DNA from: RPRB01 sp035519675
GTDB taxonomy: Bacteria > Myxococcota > Myxococcia > Myxococcales > Myxococcaceae
Assembly: GCA_035519675.1 (NCBI GenBank)
Contig: DATIWB010000001.1
Coordinates: 62,001-126,000, forward strand
Direction: 5' to 3'
Length of the DNA: 64,000 nucleotides
Shown: positions 25,259 through 33,848 of the stretch, piece by piece
How positions within the stretch are numbered: position 1 is the stretch's first letter
How the letters are laid out: each line of letters starts with the position of its first letter
Notes under the pieces: generated by a model
The model's database searches: none
What the model was told of the DNA's origin: nothing
The model's input: the letters and a program-made list of their open reading frames with translations, nothing else
Translations under genes and position numbers: made by a program

Positions 25259-26701
25259 CTAGGCGGCCTCGTGCCCGCCGCGGCGCCCGGCCGGGAGCGC
25301 CGGGATGTCGAGCTGCCGCACCAGAGACTCGACCGGTTCGAGCCGTGGGATGTCGGACTCGCCGCCCGCGCCAAGCTCGCGGAACTTCCGGGCGGTGACC
25401 AGCGCGCGCGCCTCGAGCGAGTTGATGGCCGAGTTGTACGCGTCCACCGAGCCACCGAGCCGCTGCCCCAGCGTGACCAAGTGCTTCACCACCGTCTGCA
25501 GCCGGTCGTGCAGCTCGCGGCCGAGCGCCTGGATGTCGCGGGCGTTCTTCGCCACCTGCTCCTGCCGCCAGCCGTAGGCCACGGCCCGGAGGAGGGCGAT
25601 GAGGGTGGTGGGCGTGGCCAGGATGACGTTCTGCGCCGCCCCGAACTCGACCAGCTCGGGGTCCTTCTCCAGCGCGGCGAAGAGGAACGCCTCGCCGGGC
25701 ATGAACATCACCACGAACTCGGGCGCGGACTCGAACTGCGCGGCGTAGCCCTTCTCGCTCAGCTTGCGGACGTGACGTCGCACGTCGGCGGCGTGGGCGG
25801 CGAGGCGGGACTGCTTCGTCGCCTCGTCCGCGGCCTGGTGCGCGTCGAGGTAGGCCTGGAGCGGCACCTTGCTGTCCACCACCACCTGCTTCTCGCCCGG
25901 GAGGTGAACGACCAGGTCGGGCCGGAGAGAGCCCCCCTCGACGTCCACCCGGGTCTGCTCGGTGAAGTCGCAGCGGTCCACCATGCCGGCGAGCTCGACC
26001 ACGCGCCGCAGCTGGATCTCCCCCCAGCGGCCCCGGGTGTTGGGAGCCCGGAGCGCGCCGACCAGCCGCTCGGTCTGCTGGCGGAGCGCGTCCTGCGACT
26101 CGGCCAGGGCGCGGATCTGCGCCCCGAGCGCGCCCTGCGCCCGCTCCCGGCTCTGATCGAACTCGGCGAGCTTGCCGTCCACCTTCTCCAGCGCCTCGCG
26201 CAGGGGGGCGACGAGGACGTCGATGGCCGTCGAGCGGGCCTCGAGCTCACCCTTGGCGACCTCCTGCGTCTTCTCCAGCTGCGTCTTGGCGTACTCGAGG
26301 AAGCTCTGGGTGTTGGCCTGGAGCGCGTCGTGGGACAGCGCCTTGAAGCGCTCGGTCAGCTCCTCCTGCGTCGTCTGGACGAGGCGAAGCTTCTCGTCCA
26401 TGGAACGCTGCTCCTCCTCGCGCGCGGCCCGCTCGGCGGCGAGCTCGGCAAACGCCTGCGCACGTGCCTCCTCCATTGCCTCGGCCCGTCTGACGGCTGC
26501 GGACAACTCCCGATTGCGGCGATCCAGCTCCTCGTCCCGGGCGCGCAGGCGCTCGACGAGCCCCATGCGCTCCGCCTCGCGGGCGGCACCGTCCCCGGCC
26601 ACAGTCGCCGCCAGGCGGGCGCGGCCCAGGGTCCAGCCCACGGCCGCAGCCCCCGCCACGAGCAGCCCCGTTCCCGCCATCCACACCCAGTCCAGCGTCA
26701 C
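25259..26701 (-). CDS. rmuC: DNA recombination protein RmuC
   Basis: RmuC-family protein that limits inversions at short inverted repeats; a nuclease-like fold is predicted for the family. 480 residues from GTG 26701. One N-terminal membrane segment (about residues 7-25, WMAGTGLLVAGAAAVGWTLG), a long coiled coil (about residues 40-215), and the conserved C-terminal domain: NTRGRWGEIQLRRVVELAGM, RPDLVVHLPGEKQVVVDSKV, ESAPEFVVMFMPGEAFL, ATPTTLIALLRAVAYGWRQE. Length and order fit the family. Divergent from the GlcG-like gene (118 bases, no clear promoter seen). Confidence 0.94.
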   Translation of the reverse strand: MTLDWVWMAGTGLLVAGAAAVGWTLGRARLAATVAGDGAAREAERMGLVERLRARDEELDRRNRELSAAVRRAEAMEEARAQAFAELAAERAAREEEQRSMDEKLRLVQTTQEELTERFKALSHDALQANTQSFLEYAKTQLEKTQEVAKGELEARSTAIDVLVAPLREALEKVDGKLAEFDQSRERAQGALGAQIRALAESQDALRQQTERLVGALRAPNTRGRWGEIQLRRVVELAGMVDRCDFTEQTRVDVEGGSLRPDLVVHLPGEKQVVVDSKVPLQAYLDAHQAADEATKQSRLAAHAADVRRHVRKLSEKGYAAQFESAPEFVVMFMPGEAFLFAALEKDPELVEFGAAQNVILATPTTLIALLRAVAYGWRQEQVAKNARDIQALGRELHDRLQTVVKHLVTLGQRLGGSVDAYNSAINSLEARALVTARKFRELGAGGESDIPRLEPVESLVRQLDIPALPAGRRGGHEAA

Positions 26702-26819
26702 GGCGCACCTGCCTCCAACCTCCCGGAACTCCCGGGGTCAGCCACCGTAGGAGGCCGGGCTGACGTCGGACGGGCTGCGCTGGTCAGGGGGCTGCGAGCC
26801 GGGGTAAGTCCCCCTGGCC

Positions 26820-27221
26820 ATGCGAACGAAGCGAGCCCTGACCCTCGACGACGCGCGCCGCATGCTGCAGGCCAGCCGGGCCGAGGCCGAACAGCGGAAG
26901 TGGAACGTCACCATCGCCGTGGTGGATGATGGCGGTTTCCTCCTCGCCCTGGAACGCATGGACGGCGCCCCGCTGGCCAGCGCGGACATCGCCACCCGGA
27001 AGGCCTGGACGGCGGCGATGCTCCGCCTTCCCACCAAGGCCCTCGAGGAGGTGGTGAAGGAGCGCCCGGCCTTGGTCGGCTTCCCGGGGCAGCTCCGGGT
27101 CCAGGGCGGGCTGCCGATCCTGGTCGAGGGCGAGTGCGTCGGCGCGGTGGGCGTCTCCGGTGTCGCCTCGCACGAGGACGAGCAGGTCGCCCGCGCAGGC
27201 CTCGGCGCGCTGGCGGCCTGA
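26820..27221 (+). CDS. GlcG/HbpS-like small protein (DUF336 family)
   Basis: 133 residues from ATG 26820. The family motif layout is present: LTLDDARRMLQASRAEA, VTIAVVDDGGFLLALERMDG, ASADIATRKAWTA, then FPGQLRVQGGLPILVEGEC and VGAVGVSGVASHEDEQVARA. Family members include GlcG of the glycolate operon and the heme-binding HbpS of Streptomyces; a biochemical role is not established for most. No glycolate or heme genes are adjacent. It converges with the MFS gene with only a 7-base gap. Confidence 0.88.
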   Translation: MRTKRALTLDDARRMLQASRAEAEQRKWNVTIAVVDDGGFLLALERMDGAPLASADIATRKAWTAAMLRLPTKALEEVVKERPALVGFPGQLRVQGGLPILVEGECVGAVGVSGVASHEDEQVARAGLGALAA

Positions 27222-27228
27222 GCGCGTC

Positions 27229-28623
27229 TCAGCCCGGCACGGCGCGCGGTCGCGAGGGGACCCACACCGCGGAGGCGATGGCCGCGGCCAGGCAGAGCAC
27301 GGCGCACAGCACCGTCGCCCGGTGAAAGCCGGCGGTCAGACGCTCGGGGTCGAGGTGTCGCCCTGGCCCGGAGAGCCCCGCCGCCCAGGGCACCGCTGCC
27401 ACGCCGAGCAGCCCCGCCAGCCGGGCGATGGCGTTGTTCACCCCCGAGGCGATCCCCGCCTGTTCGGGCCCCGCCGAGTCGAGCACCGCGACGGTGAGGG
27501 GCGCCACCGCCAGCGACAGCCCCAGGCCGAGGAGCACCGCACCCGGCAGGACCACCGTCCATGAGGCGTCGCGGGCGAGCAGCAGGAAGGACAAGAAGCC
27601 GAGCGCGGCGACGAGCGCTCCCAGCGCCATCGGCCACCGGCCTCCGCGCGCCTGTCCCCAGCGGCCGGAGATCGGAGAGAGGAGGAGCATCAGGATCGTG
27701 GCCGGGAGGAGCGTCAGTCCTGCGTGCACTGGCGAGAGCCCCAGGCCGATCTGCAGCTCAAGCATCAGCAGGAAGATGAGGCACCCCAGCGCCGCGTAGA
27801 GGAGCAAGGTCACGGCGTTGGTGGCGGCGAACGCCGCATCCCGGAAGAGCGACAGCGGCATCATCGCCTCTGGCCGGCGCTCGAGGCGCAGGAAGACGAC
27901 CAGGCCCGCTGCACCGACCGCCGCCGAGACGAGCACCGATGCGGTCCAGCCGTGCGCCGGCCCCTCGATCAGGGCGTAGGTCACACCTCCGACGGCGATC
28001 GCTCCGGCCACCGTGCCGGCCAGGTCCAGGGGCTTGGCCTCCCGGGCGGGCGTCACGTCGGGCAGGTACCGCCGCGACGCCCAGAGTGCGACGGCGGCGA
28101 GCGGCAGGTTGAGGAGGAAGATGGCACGCCACCCGACCGTCATCACCAGCCAGCCGCCGACCAGCGGACCTGCCGCCGAGGTGACCCCCGACAGGCCGGT
28201 CCAGAGCCCCAGCGCCGCGCCCTGGTCCGACTCGTCGATGCTCGCCCGCACCAGCGCCAGGCTCAAGGGAACCAGGAGCGACGCCCCCAGTCCCTGAAGC
28301 GCCCGGGCCATGGTGAGCGCGAGGATTGTGGGGGCGAGGGCGCAGAGCAGCGAGGCGACGGCGAACCCCAGCACCCCGAGCTCGAACATCGGCTTGCGTC
28401 CCAGCCGATCTCCGAGGCTGCCTCCGGTCAACAGGAAGGCGCAGAGGGTCAGCAGGTATGCATCGAGCGTCCACTGCAGACCGGCGAGGTCAGCTCCCAG
28501 CGAGCGTGCCAGCGAAGGGAGGGCGACGTTGACCACCGTCGAGTCGAGGAACGCCATCCCGGAGCCGACGATCGACGCCAGGAGCACGCCGCGACCCTGC
28601 GGACTCGACAGCGGAACGCTCAC
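27229..28623 (-). CDS. MFS transporter, DHA2-like drug/efflux family
   Basis: 464 residues, about 14 hydrophobic segments, GTG start at 28623. Motif A in the first cytoplasmic loop is LTGGSLGDRLGRKPMFELG, motif C-like GLSGVTSAAGPLVGGWLV and the N-terminal SGMAFLDSTVVNVALPSL are typical of EmrB/QacA-like proton-driven exporters. It has no EmrA partner nearby. The GTG overlaps the stop of the osmoprotectant-type ABC gene (GTGA), so it belongs to that operon, which is not a usual pairing; it may export or exchange a related solute, or simply hitch-hike. Substrate unknown. Confidence 0.87.
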   Translation of the reverse strand: MSVPLSSPQGRGVLLASIVGSGMAFLDSTVVNVALPSLARSLGADLAGLQWTLDAYLLTLCAFLLTGGSLGDRLGRKPMFELGVLGFAVASLLCALAPTILALTMARALQGLGASLLVPLSLALVRASIDESDQGAALGLWTGLSGVTSAAGPLVGGWLVMTVGWRAIFLLNLPLAAVALWASRRYLPDVTPAREAKPLDLAGTVAGAIAVGGVTYALIEGPAHGWTASVLVSAAVGAAGLVVFLRLERRPEAMMPLSLFRDAAFAATNAVTLLLYAALGCLIFLLMLELQIGLGLSPVHAGLTLLPATILMLLLSPISGRWGQARGGRWPMALGALVAALGFLSFLLLARDASWTVVLPGAVLLGLGLSLAVAPLTVAVLDSAGPEQAGIASGVNNAIARLAGLLGVAAVPWAAGLSGPGRHLDPERLTAGFHRATVLCAVLCLAAAIASAVWVPSRPRAVPG

Positions 28624-30107
28624 CCCGGCTCCTCCGGCCGGAGGCGGAGGCCGAGCGGGACGACGAGCCGCTCCACGCCGTCGAACGCCGCCTCCACCGC
28701 CAGCGCCAGCGCCGCAGCGGGCAGCGCGCCCTCGAGGAGCAACCCGGTGTCGGCCAGGCGGATGCCGGTGAGGATGGGCTGCCCGAAACCCCCCGCGCCG
28801 ACCAGCGCACCGAGCGTCGCCGTCCCCACCGCGATGACCGCCGACGTCTTCACCCCGGCGAGGATGGAGGGCGAGGCCAGCGGGAGCTCGACCCGCAGCA
28901 GCCGGAACATGCCGGGGAGCCCCAGCGCATCCGCCGACTCGCGGAGGTCCGGGGCGATGCCCGCCAGCCCGGCGTGGGTATTCCGGACGATGGGGAGCAG
29001 CCCGTAGAGGAACAGGGCGGCGATGGCCGGTCGCGTCCCGATGCCGAGGAGGGGGATCATCAGCACCAGCAAGGCCAGCGAGGGGATGGTCTGCACCACT
29101 CCCACCGTCGCCAGCACCGCCTGTCCGGCCCGGCGCCGGCGCGCGGCGAACACCCCCAGCGGCACCGCCACGGCGAGCGACAGGCCCAGCGACACGGCGA
29201 CCAGAGTCAGGTGCTCCCCGAGCCGGGCGAGGATCCGCCGGGTGCGGCCGGGGGCCGCCGTCGGGGCAACCTCCGGGTCGGCCTCTCCCAGCCGGTCGCG
29301 GAGGAAGGCCGCGGCGACCTCCGGCTCGGGCACCCGCTGCAGCCGCGCCCGGGCGTTCATGGCGATCATCGCCGGAGCGTCGATGCGGTCCTGGAGCACC
29401 ACCAGCGCCGCGCGGGCTCCCGGGACGCGTCGCTCGAGGTCGGCCCGCACCAGCAACACCGCGCGGTACTCGGGGAAGTGACGCCGGTCGTCCTCGAGCA
29501 CGCGCAGCTGCTCGGCCTGGATCTCCGGGTCGGTCGAGTAGAGGTCCACCACGTCGAGCGCCCCGGCCCGGAGGCCGCGGTAGGCGAGCTCATGCTCCAG
29601 CCCACGGACGTCCCGCTGGGGCAGCCCGTACGCCCTCTGCAGCGCGCGCCAGCCGTCGGCGCGATCGATGAACTCGCTGCTGAAGCCGAGCCGGAGCTCC
29701 GGGCGAGTGCGGAGGTCGGAGATCCGCCGGATGCCGAGCCTCTCCGCACGGTCCTCGCGCATTCCCAGGGCGTACCCGTCCTCGAACCCCAGCGCCGGCC
29801 CGAGCTCGATGCCTGCCGCCGCCAGCGCTGGCCCCAGCGCGTCCGCCCGCACCCGTCCCCCGAAGATCTCCTCGGCGAGCGTCCCCGTGTACTCGGGGTA
29901 GACGTCCACCTCGCCCCGCACCAGCGCGTCCCAGACCACCCGCGTGCCGCCCAGCCCGCGCACGTGCTCGGCGCGCAGCCCGTGGCGCTGGAGCACCCCG
30001 GTCGCCAGCTCACCGACGATCACCGACTCGGTGAAGGCCTTGCTCCCCACCCGCACCGGCCGGGGATCGGCCACGGCCGAGAGCGCCAGGAGCAAGAGAA
30101 CCTTCAC
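28620..30107 (-). CDS. ABC transporter fusion: osmoprotectant-type substrate-binding protein plus permease
   Basis: 495 residues from GTG 30107, chosen because it overlaps the ATPase stop (GTGA) and starts a signal-peptide-like stretch (VKVLLLLALSAVADP). Residues about 18-280 are a glycine betaine/choline-type binding domain: VGSKAFTESVIVGELA, EVDVYPEYTGTLAEEIF, DALDVVDLYSTDPEI-like block. Residues about 300-480 are the permease with about five to six membrane segments and VGVVQTIPSLALLVLMIPLL, GIAPDLRESADALGL (the EAA-type loop). The binding domain comes first, unlike the better known permease-first fusions such as OpuCB-CC/EgtU-type proteins. Betaine, choline, carnitine or ergothioneine are possible substrates. 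Confidence 0.88.
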   Translation of the reverse strand: MKVLLLLALSAVADPRPVRVGSKAFTESVIVGELATGVLQRHGLRAEHVRGLGGTRVVWDALVRGEVDVYPEYTGTLAEEIFGGRVRADALGPALAAAGIELGPALGFEDGYALGMREDRAERLGIRRISDLRTRPELRLGFSSEFIDRADGWRALQRAYGLPQRDVRGLEHELAYRGLRAGALDVVDLYSTDPEIQAEQLRVLEDDRRHFPEYRAVLLVRADLERRVPGARAALVVLQDRIDAPAMIAMNARARLQRVPEPEVAAAFLRDRLGEADPEVAPTAAPGRTRRILARLGEHLTLVAVSLGLSLAVAVPLGVFAARRRRAGQAVLATVGVVQTIPSLALLVLMIPLLGIGTRPAIAALFLYGLLPIVRNTHAGLAGIAPDLRESADALGLPGMFRLLRVELPLASPSILAGVKTSAVIAVGTATLGALVGAGGFGQPILTGIRLADTGLLLEGALPAAALALAVEAAFDGVERLVVPLGLRLRPEEPG

Positions 30108-30895
30108 CGCGCCGCCCCTCCGTGCCACCCTGCCAGGAAGCGCGACACCCACGGGTCCGCCGGCCGGGAGACGAGCTCCTCCATCGTCCCCACCTGGACC
30201 AGCGCTCCCTCGCGCATCAGCGCCACCCGGTCGCCGAGCAGCGCGGCCTCGTGCAGGTCATGGGTGACCAGCACCACCGTCGTTCCGAGCGCGCGGAAGA
30301 CGCGCCGCAGCTCGTGCTGCAGCTCGCCACGGGTGACCGGGTCGAGCGCCCCCAGCGGCTCGTCCAGCAGCACCACCGCCGGGACCAGGAACACGGCCCG
30401 CATCAGGCTCACCCGCTGCCGCTGTCCACCCGAGAGCTGCACCGGCCAGCGGGCAAGGACGTCAGACTCGAGCCGGACCTGCCCGGCGAGCTCGTCGAGC
30501 CGGCGCCGGCGCCACTCCGCAGGCCGGCGGAGCGCCCGGGCGAGGAGCGTGACGTTGTCGGCCGCGGTGAGGTGCGGAAAGAGCCCGCCCGACTGGAGCC
30601 CGAACCCCATCCGGCGCCGGAGCTGGGGGCCGGTCCGGGGGGTCACCCGGGCGCCCTCGAAGAGGACCTCCCCGGAGTCGGGCGCCAGCAGTCCGGCCAT
30701 CACGCGCAGCAGGGTGCTCTTCCCGCTCCCGCTCTCCCCGAGGAGCACGGTGGTCGCTCCGCGCGGGACCTCGAGCGACACCCCCCGGACGGCCAGCCGC
30801 CCAGCGAACCCACGGGACACGTCGCGCAGCAGGAGCACCGGCGTGGGGTCGGGGCCGGGAGGCGCTCCGTCGGATGCCGGACTCGGGATTCGCAC
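30104..30895 (-). CDS. ABC transporter ATPase, osmoprotectant (OpuBA/ProV-like)
   Basis: Energises the downstream binding-protein/permease fusion. 263 residues from GTG 30895. Walker A GESGSGKSTLL near residue 53, Q-loop FGLQSGGLFPHLTA, signature LSGGQRQRVSLMRA near residue 155, Walker B VVLLDEPLGALDP and switch His in LVTHDLHEAALL. The ProV/OpuA-type C-terminal CBS domains are absent, as in short OpuB-like forms. The stop overlaps the next gene by 4 bases and that gene overlaps the MFS gene by 4 bases. Osmotic or substrate control is expected from the family, but no operator is evident. Confidence 0.92.
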   Translation of the reverse strand: MRIPSPASDGAPPGPDPTPVLLLRDVSRGFAGRLAVRGVSLEVPRGATTVLLGESGSGKSTLLRVMAGLLAPDSGEVLFEGARVTPRTGPQLRRRMGFGLQSGGLFPHLTAADNVTLLARALRRPAEWRRRRLDELAGQVRLESDVLARWPVQLSGGQRQRVSLMRAVFLVPAVVLLDEPLGALDPVTRGELQHELRRVFRALGTTVVLVTHDLHEAALLGDRVALMREGALVQVGTMEELVSRPADPWVSRFLAGWHGGAAR

Positions 30896-30971
30896 CGGCC
30901 GGGCACTCTATGCGCCGGTCCGGCCCGGCGCTCCCTGGAATGGCGAAGGAGGGCGACCCGGCCGCCCCCGG

Positions 30972-31970
30972 TCAGTGGACCGCGCTGCGCTCCACGAACT
31001 GCTGCATGAAGCGCCGGTCCTGCTCCACCAGGGTGATGAAGCGGACGCCGAAGCCGGTGGGCTTGCTCGGGTCGCCGCCGCTGTTCTCCAGAATCACCCG
31101 GCCGCGCGAGCGCACCTCCCGGTGCTCCTCCTCGAAGCGGAAGATGACGTCCACCAGGGTCCCGAGCGGAAGTGACTTGGCGCAGGCGAGGAAGAAGCCG
31201 TCGCTCTTGAGGTTGGCCAGGGGATGGTCGGTGAACATCCGGCTGTTCCGCGCGGTGACCCGGATGGTGACCTCGACCCGGTCGTCGCGCCGCTCGAACC
31301 CCACGAACTCGTGCGGCTGGTAGCTGTATTGCCCCTCGTGCGCGGGCGGAGAGAGCGGGCCCGGACGGGGCAACGGGGTCAGGCTCCGGGGGACGACCGT
31401 GAACGGGCGTGCGGTCTGGGGCGGTGGGGCGGGGAGGGGCGTCAGCGGCTCGTCGTCCATCGGTGCCGGCGGGGGGACTGCCCGGACCACTGGCAGCGGC
31501 GAGACCGGGATGCCCGCCGCCAGCTCCTTCTCGATGTGCACCATCAGCCGGCTGAGGAACTGGAAGGCATCGGCGTACGCCTTGCGCAGATCGGGGTGGG
31601 CCTGGGCCCGCACCCGGTCCGGATAGAAGCGCTTCACCAGCTTGAAGAAGGCGTTCCGGTAGGCGTCGACCGAGGCGTTGCGGTCGAGCCGGAAGATCTC
31701 GTGAGGCGACCGCCCCTGCATCGCCCGGAGCTGCTCGCGCACCCGGGCCGCTTCCTGCCGCTCGGACTGGAGCAGCGCATCCGGCGCCGGCGCATTGAGC
31801 AGCAGCGCCATCACCTCCGGAAACCCGGCCGGGGCGCCCCAATTCCGTCCGTCGCGGGAGACGCGGGTGATCTCGGTCAGGCGCCCGGTGTTCACCAGGT
31901 CCTGGACCACGTCCAGGCTCACGGGCCCGAGCACCCGTCCTTCCGCGTCTCCAATCCAGTACTCGGGCAT
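30972..31970 (-). CDS. GYF_2-like / degenerate J-like / PilZ protein
   Basis: 332 residues from ATG 31970. Residues about 1-55 (YWIGDAEGRVLGPVSLDVVQ, TRVSRDGRNWGAP) resemble the GYF_2 domain. Residues about 90-150 (HEIFRLDRNASVDAYRNAF, KLVKRFYPDRVRAQAHPDL) look like a J-domain whose HPD is YPD, so Hsp70 stimulation is doubtful. A Pro-rich linker (about 155-205) leads to a PilZ domain (about 215-330) of the type common in Myxococcus: RRDDR supplies the RxxxR motif, but the second motif reads NLKSDG instead of (D/N)xSxxG, so c-di-GMP binding is uncertain. It lies upstream of a response regulator on the same strand. A role in motility or surface signalling is only inferred. Confidence 0.82.
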   Translation of the reverse strand: MPEYWIGDAEGRVLGPVSLDVVQDLVNTGRLTEITRVSRDGRNWGAPAGFPEVMALLLNAPAPDALLQSERQEAARVREQLRAMQGRSPHEIFRLDRNASVDAYRNAFFKLVKRFYPDRVRAQAHPDLRKAYADAFQFLSRLMVHIEKELAAGIPVSPLPVVRAVPPPAPMDDEPLTPLPAPPPQTARPFTVVPRSLTPLPRPGPLSPPAHEGQYSYQPHEFVGFERRDDRVEVTIRVTARNSRMFTDHPLANLKSDGFFLACAKSLPLGTLVDVIFRFEEEHREVRSRGRVILENSGGDPSKPTGFGVRFITLVEQDRRFMQQFVERSAVH

Positions 31971-31997
31971 CGTCGAAGAGTTCCCCGGGGCGTGTCC

Positions 31998-32360
31998 TCA
32001 GGCCGCGAGCGCGCGCCCCACCGCGGAGGCGATCTCCACCGGGTGGAAGGGCTTGGTGATGTAACCGGAAGCGCCCGCCGCGAGGGCTTCGCTCACCAGC
32101 CGGTCGCTGTCCATTGAACTGATGACCAGCACCGGCGTCTCGGGCCACCGGTGGCGGATGAGGGCCAGCGCCTCCATCCCGCTCATCTCCGGCATCAGCA
32201 GATCCAGCAGGACGACCCGGGGGGGTGGACCGTCGAGGTCCAGCGCCGCCTGGCCGTTCTCGGCCTCCCGAAGCGGATGACCTTGGTCGGCAAGCATCTC
32301 GCGGAGCAGAGTCCGGACGAACGCGTCGTCGTCGACGATGAGGATCGGGCCCTCGGGCAT
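31998..32360 (-). CDS. Stand-alone response regulator receiver (CheY-like)
   Basis: 120 residues from ATG 32360; the receiver fold begins immediately (ILIVDDDAFVRTLLREML). Acid pair D9/D10 region, phospho-acceptor Asp in VVLLDLLMPEMSG, conserved Thr/Ser in VLVISSMDS and Lys in YITKPFHPVEI. There is no output domain, so it must act through a partner protein. The histidine kinase is not in the window. It lies 27 bases downstream of the PilZ gene, on the same strand, which may place it in the same signalling path. Confidence 0.92.
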   Translation of the reverse strand: MPEGPILIVDDDAFVRTLLREMLADQGHPLREAENGQAALDLDGPPPRVVLLDLLMPEMSGMEALALIRHRWPETPVLVISSMDSDRLVSEALAAGASGYITKPFHPVEIASAVGRALAA

Positions 32361-32410
32361 GATCGTCGAACCGTGCCCGCCGCTCGCGTGAGACGTCAAC
32401 CCCCGGTCAC

Positions 32411-33166
32411 CTACCCGGCCCCACCGGACGGGGCGTGCGAGGCCACCGATTCGGACGCCGCCACCGGACCGTGCGGGTGGGGGTGGATCCCCAGCCGCCG
32501 CACCACCAGCTCATGCAGCGCGTAGACCGCCGGAGTCAACCCGATGGCGATGACCAGCTTGATGAGGTACTCGCCGACCGATTTGCTGGTGACCCACCCC
32601 AGGGGTCGAGGCTGGGCGTTCCCCACCGCGGGGAAGACGTACCAGAAGAGGAAGTTGATGACGAAGGTGTCCACCACCTGACTGGCAATGGTGGACCCGG
32701 TCGCGCGCAGCCACAGGTGCCTCGACTGGGTCAGCGCCTTCCAGAAGGCGAAGACGTGGATGTCGAGGAACTGGCCGCAGAGGTAGGCGATGATCGAGGC
32801 GACGAAGAGCTTCCCGCCCACCCCGAACACCTTGTTGAACTCGGCGTCGGTGTAGTAGCTGTTCGGGTCCGCCGCCGGCAGCTGCGAGACGTTCAGCACG
32901 ATGAAGCTGAACACTGCCATCCACATCCCGAGCAGCGTCAGGAAGCGAGCACCCTTCGTCCCGTAGAACTCGTTGACGATGTCGGTCAGGAGGAAGGTCA
33001 CCGGGAAGGCGAAGAGCCCCACCGAGACCGGCTGGCGGTAGCGCGTGCCGAACAGCTGGAGGTCGATGCCGAAGGCCTTTCCACCGGTGAGGTCGCCCAG
33101 CAGCAGGGCGGCGACGAAGATGCCGCTGAGGTACGTGTAGAGTTGCTGCTGGCGGGTCAGGCCCAT
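32411..33166 (-). CDS. yhhQ: YhhQ-family queuosine precursor transporter
   Basis: Membrane protein of 251 residues (ATG 33166) with six or so hydrophobic segments. Family hallmarks: LLGDLTGGKAFGI, GLFAFPVTFLLTDIVNEFYG, AYLCGQFLDIHVFAFWKALT, RATGSTIASQVVDTFVINFL. YhhQ/QueT-like proteins (ECF/DUF165) import queuosine precursors such as preQ0/preQ1 for tRNA modification. No preQ1 riboswitch is visible in the short leader, and no other queuosine gene is adjacent, which fits a salvage strategy. The C-terminal about 25 residues are low-complexity and cytoplasmic in appearance. Confidence 0.93.
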   Translation of the reverse strand: MGLTRQQQLYTYLSGIFVAALLLGDLTGGKAFGIDLQLFGTRYRQPVSVGLFAFPVTFLLTDIVNEFYGTKGARFLTLLGMWMAVFSFIVLNVSQLPAADPNSYYTDAEFNKVFGVGGKLFVASIIAYLCGQFLDIHVFAFWKALTQSRHLWLRATGSTIASQVVDTFVINFLFWYVFPAVGNAQPRPLGWVTSKSVGEYLIKLVIAIGLTPAVYALHELVVRRLGIHPHPHGPVAASESVASHAPSGGAG

Positions 33167-33222
33167 GCGGAGTCCGCCTTCCTAGCCCCCCCGGGCGGCC
33201 CGCGCACTGCCGATTCCGGGGT

Positions 33223-33762
33223 TCAGCGTTGCGCGTGTGCGCGGCGACGCCGTGCGTAGCGCTCGGTGACCTGCTCCACGTAGGCCCGGGTCTCGTCGGG
33301 CCAGGCCCCCCCGCTCCCGACGGCGCCGGGCCCGGCGTTGTACGCCGCGACCGCCAGGCGGACCGAGCGGAAGCGCCGCAGCTGCTCGGCCAGGTACCGC
33401 GCGCTCCCCTCCACGGCCTCCTCCGAGTCGAAGGGATCGCCTACCCCGAGCTGCCGCGCGGTGGAGGGAAGCAGCTGCCCCGGGCCCACCGCCCCCGTCG
33501 CGGAGATGCTGTGGACACGGCCCCCGCTCTCCACCTCCAGCAGCGCCTCGAGCAGCCCCGGCGGAAGCCCGTGCCGCCGTTCGGCCGCGGAGGCCAGCGG
33601 GGTGAGCGGCGGGTGCGCCCGGAGCGCGCACCGCGGACGGTGGAGCGCATACAGCCCCAGCGCCCGAACCCGCGCCCGGAGGTGGAAGGGCGAGAGCAGG
33701 AAGACGTCCGCCCCGCCGATGGCATTGACCGCGCCGTTGACCAGCGCCACCAGCACCCCCAC
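33223..33762 (-). CDS. Lytic transglycosylase, SLT family
   Basis: Cleaves peptidoglycan glycan strands in the periplasm. 179 residues from GTG 33762; the first about 23 residues (VLVALVNGAVNAIGGADVFLL) can serve as signal anchor. SLT domain: GLPPGLLEALLEVESGGRV (catalytic Glu), SISATGAVGPGQLLPSTARQ, and LAVAAYNAGPGAV. This is the Slt/MltC-like signature. The gene overlaps no neighbour; an in-frame upstream extension lacks ATG/GTG. It lies 86 bases downstream of the HNH gene. The start is uncertain. Confidence 0.88.
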   Translation of the reverse strand: MGVLVALVNGAVNAIGGADVFLLSPFHLRARVRALGLYALHRPRCALRAHPPLTPLASAAERRHGLPPGLLEALLEVESGGRVHSISATGAVGPGQLLPSTARQLGVGDPFDSEEAVEGSARYLAEQLRRFRSVRLAVAAYNAGPGAVGSGGAWPDETRAYVEQVTERYARRRRAHAQR

Positions 33763-33848
33763 CAGGAGCGCCGAGCGCCCCAGCGCCCGGCGGCTGGCCG
33801 GCGGCAGCGCGGACCATCCGTGGGCCAGCGCTCCCGTGGCGCGGGCGA

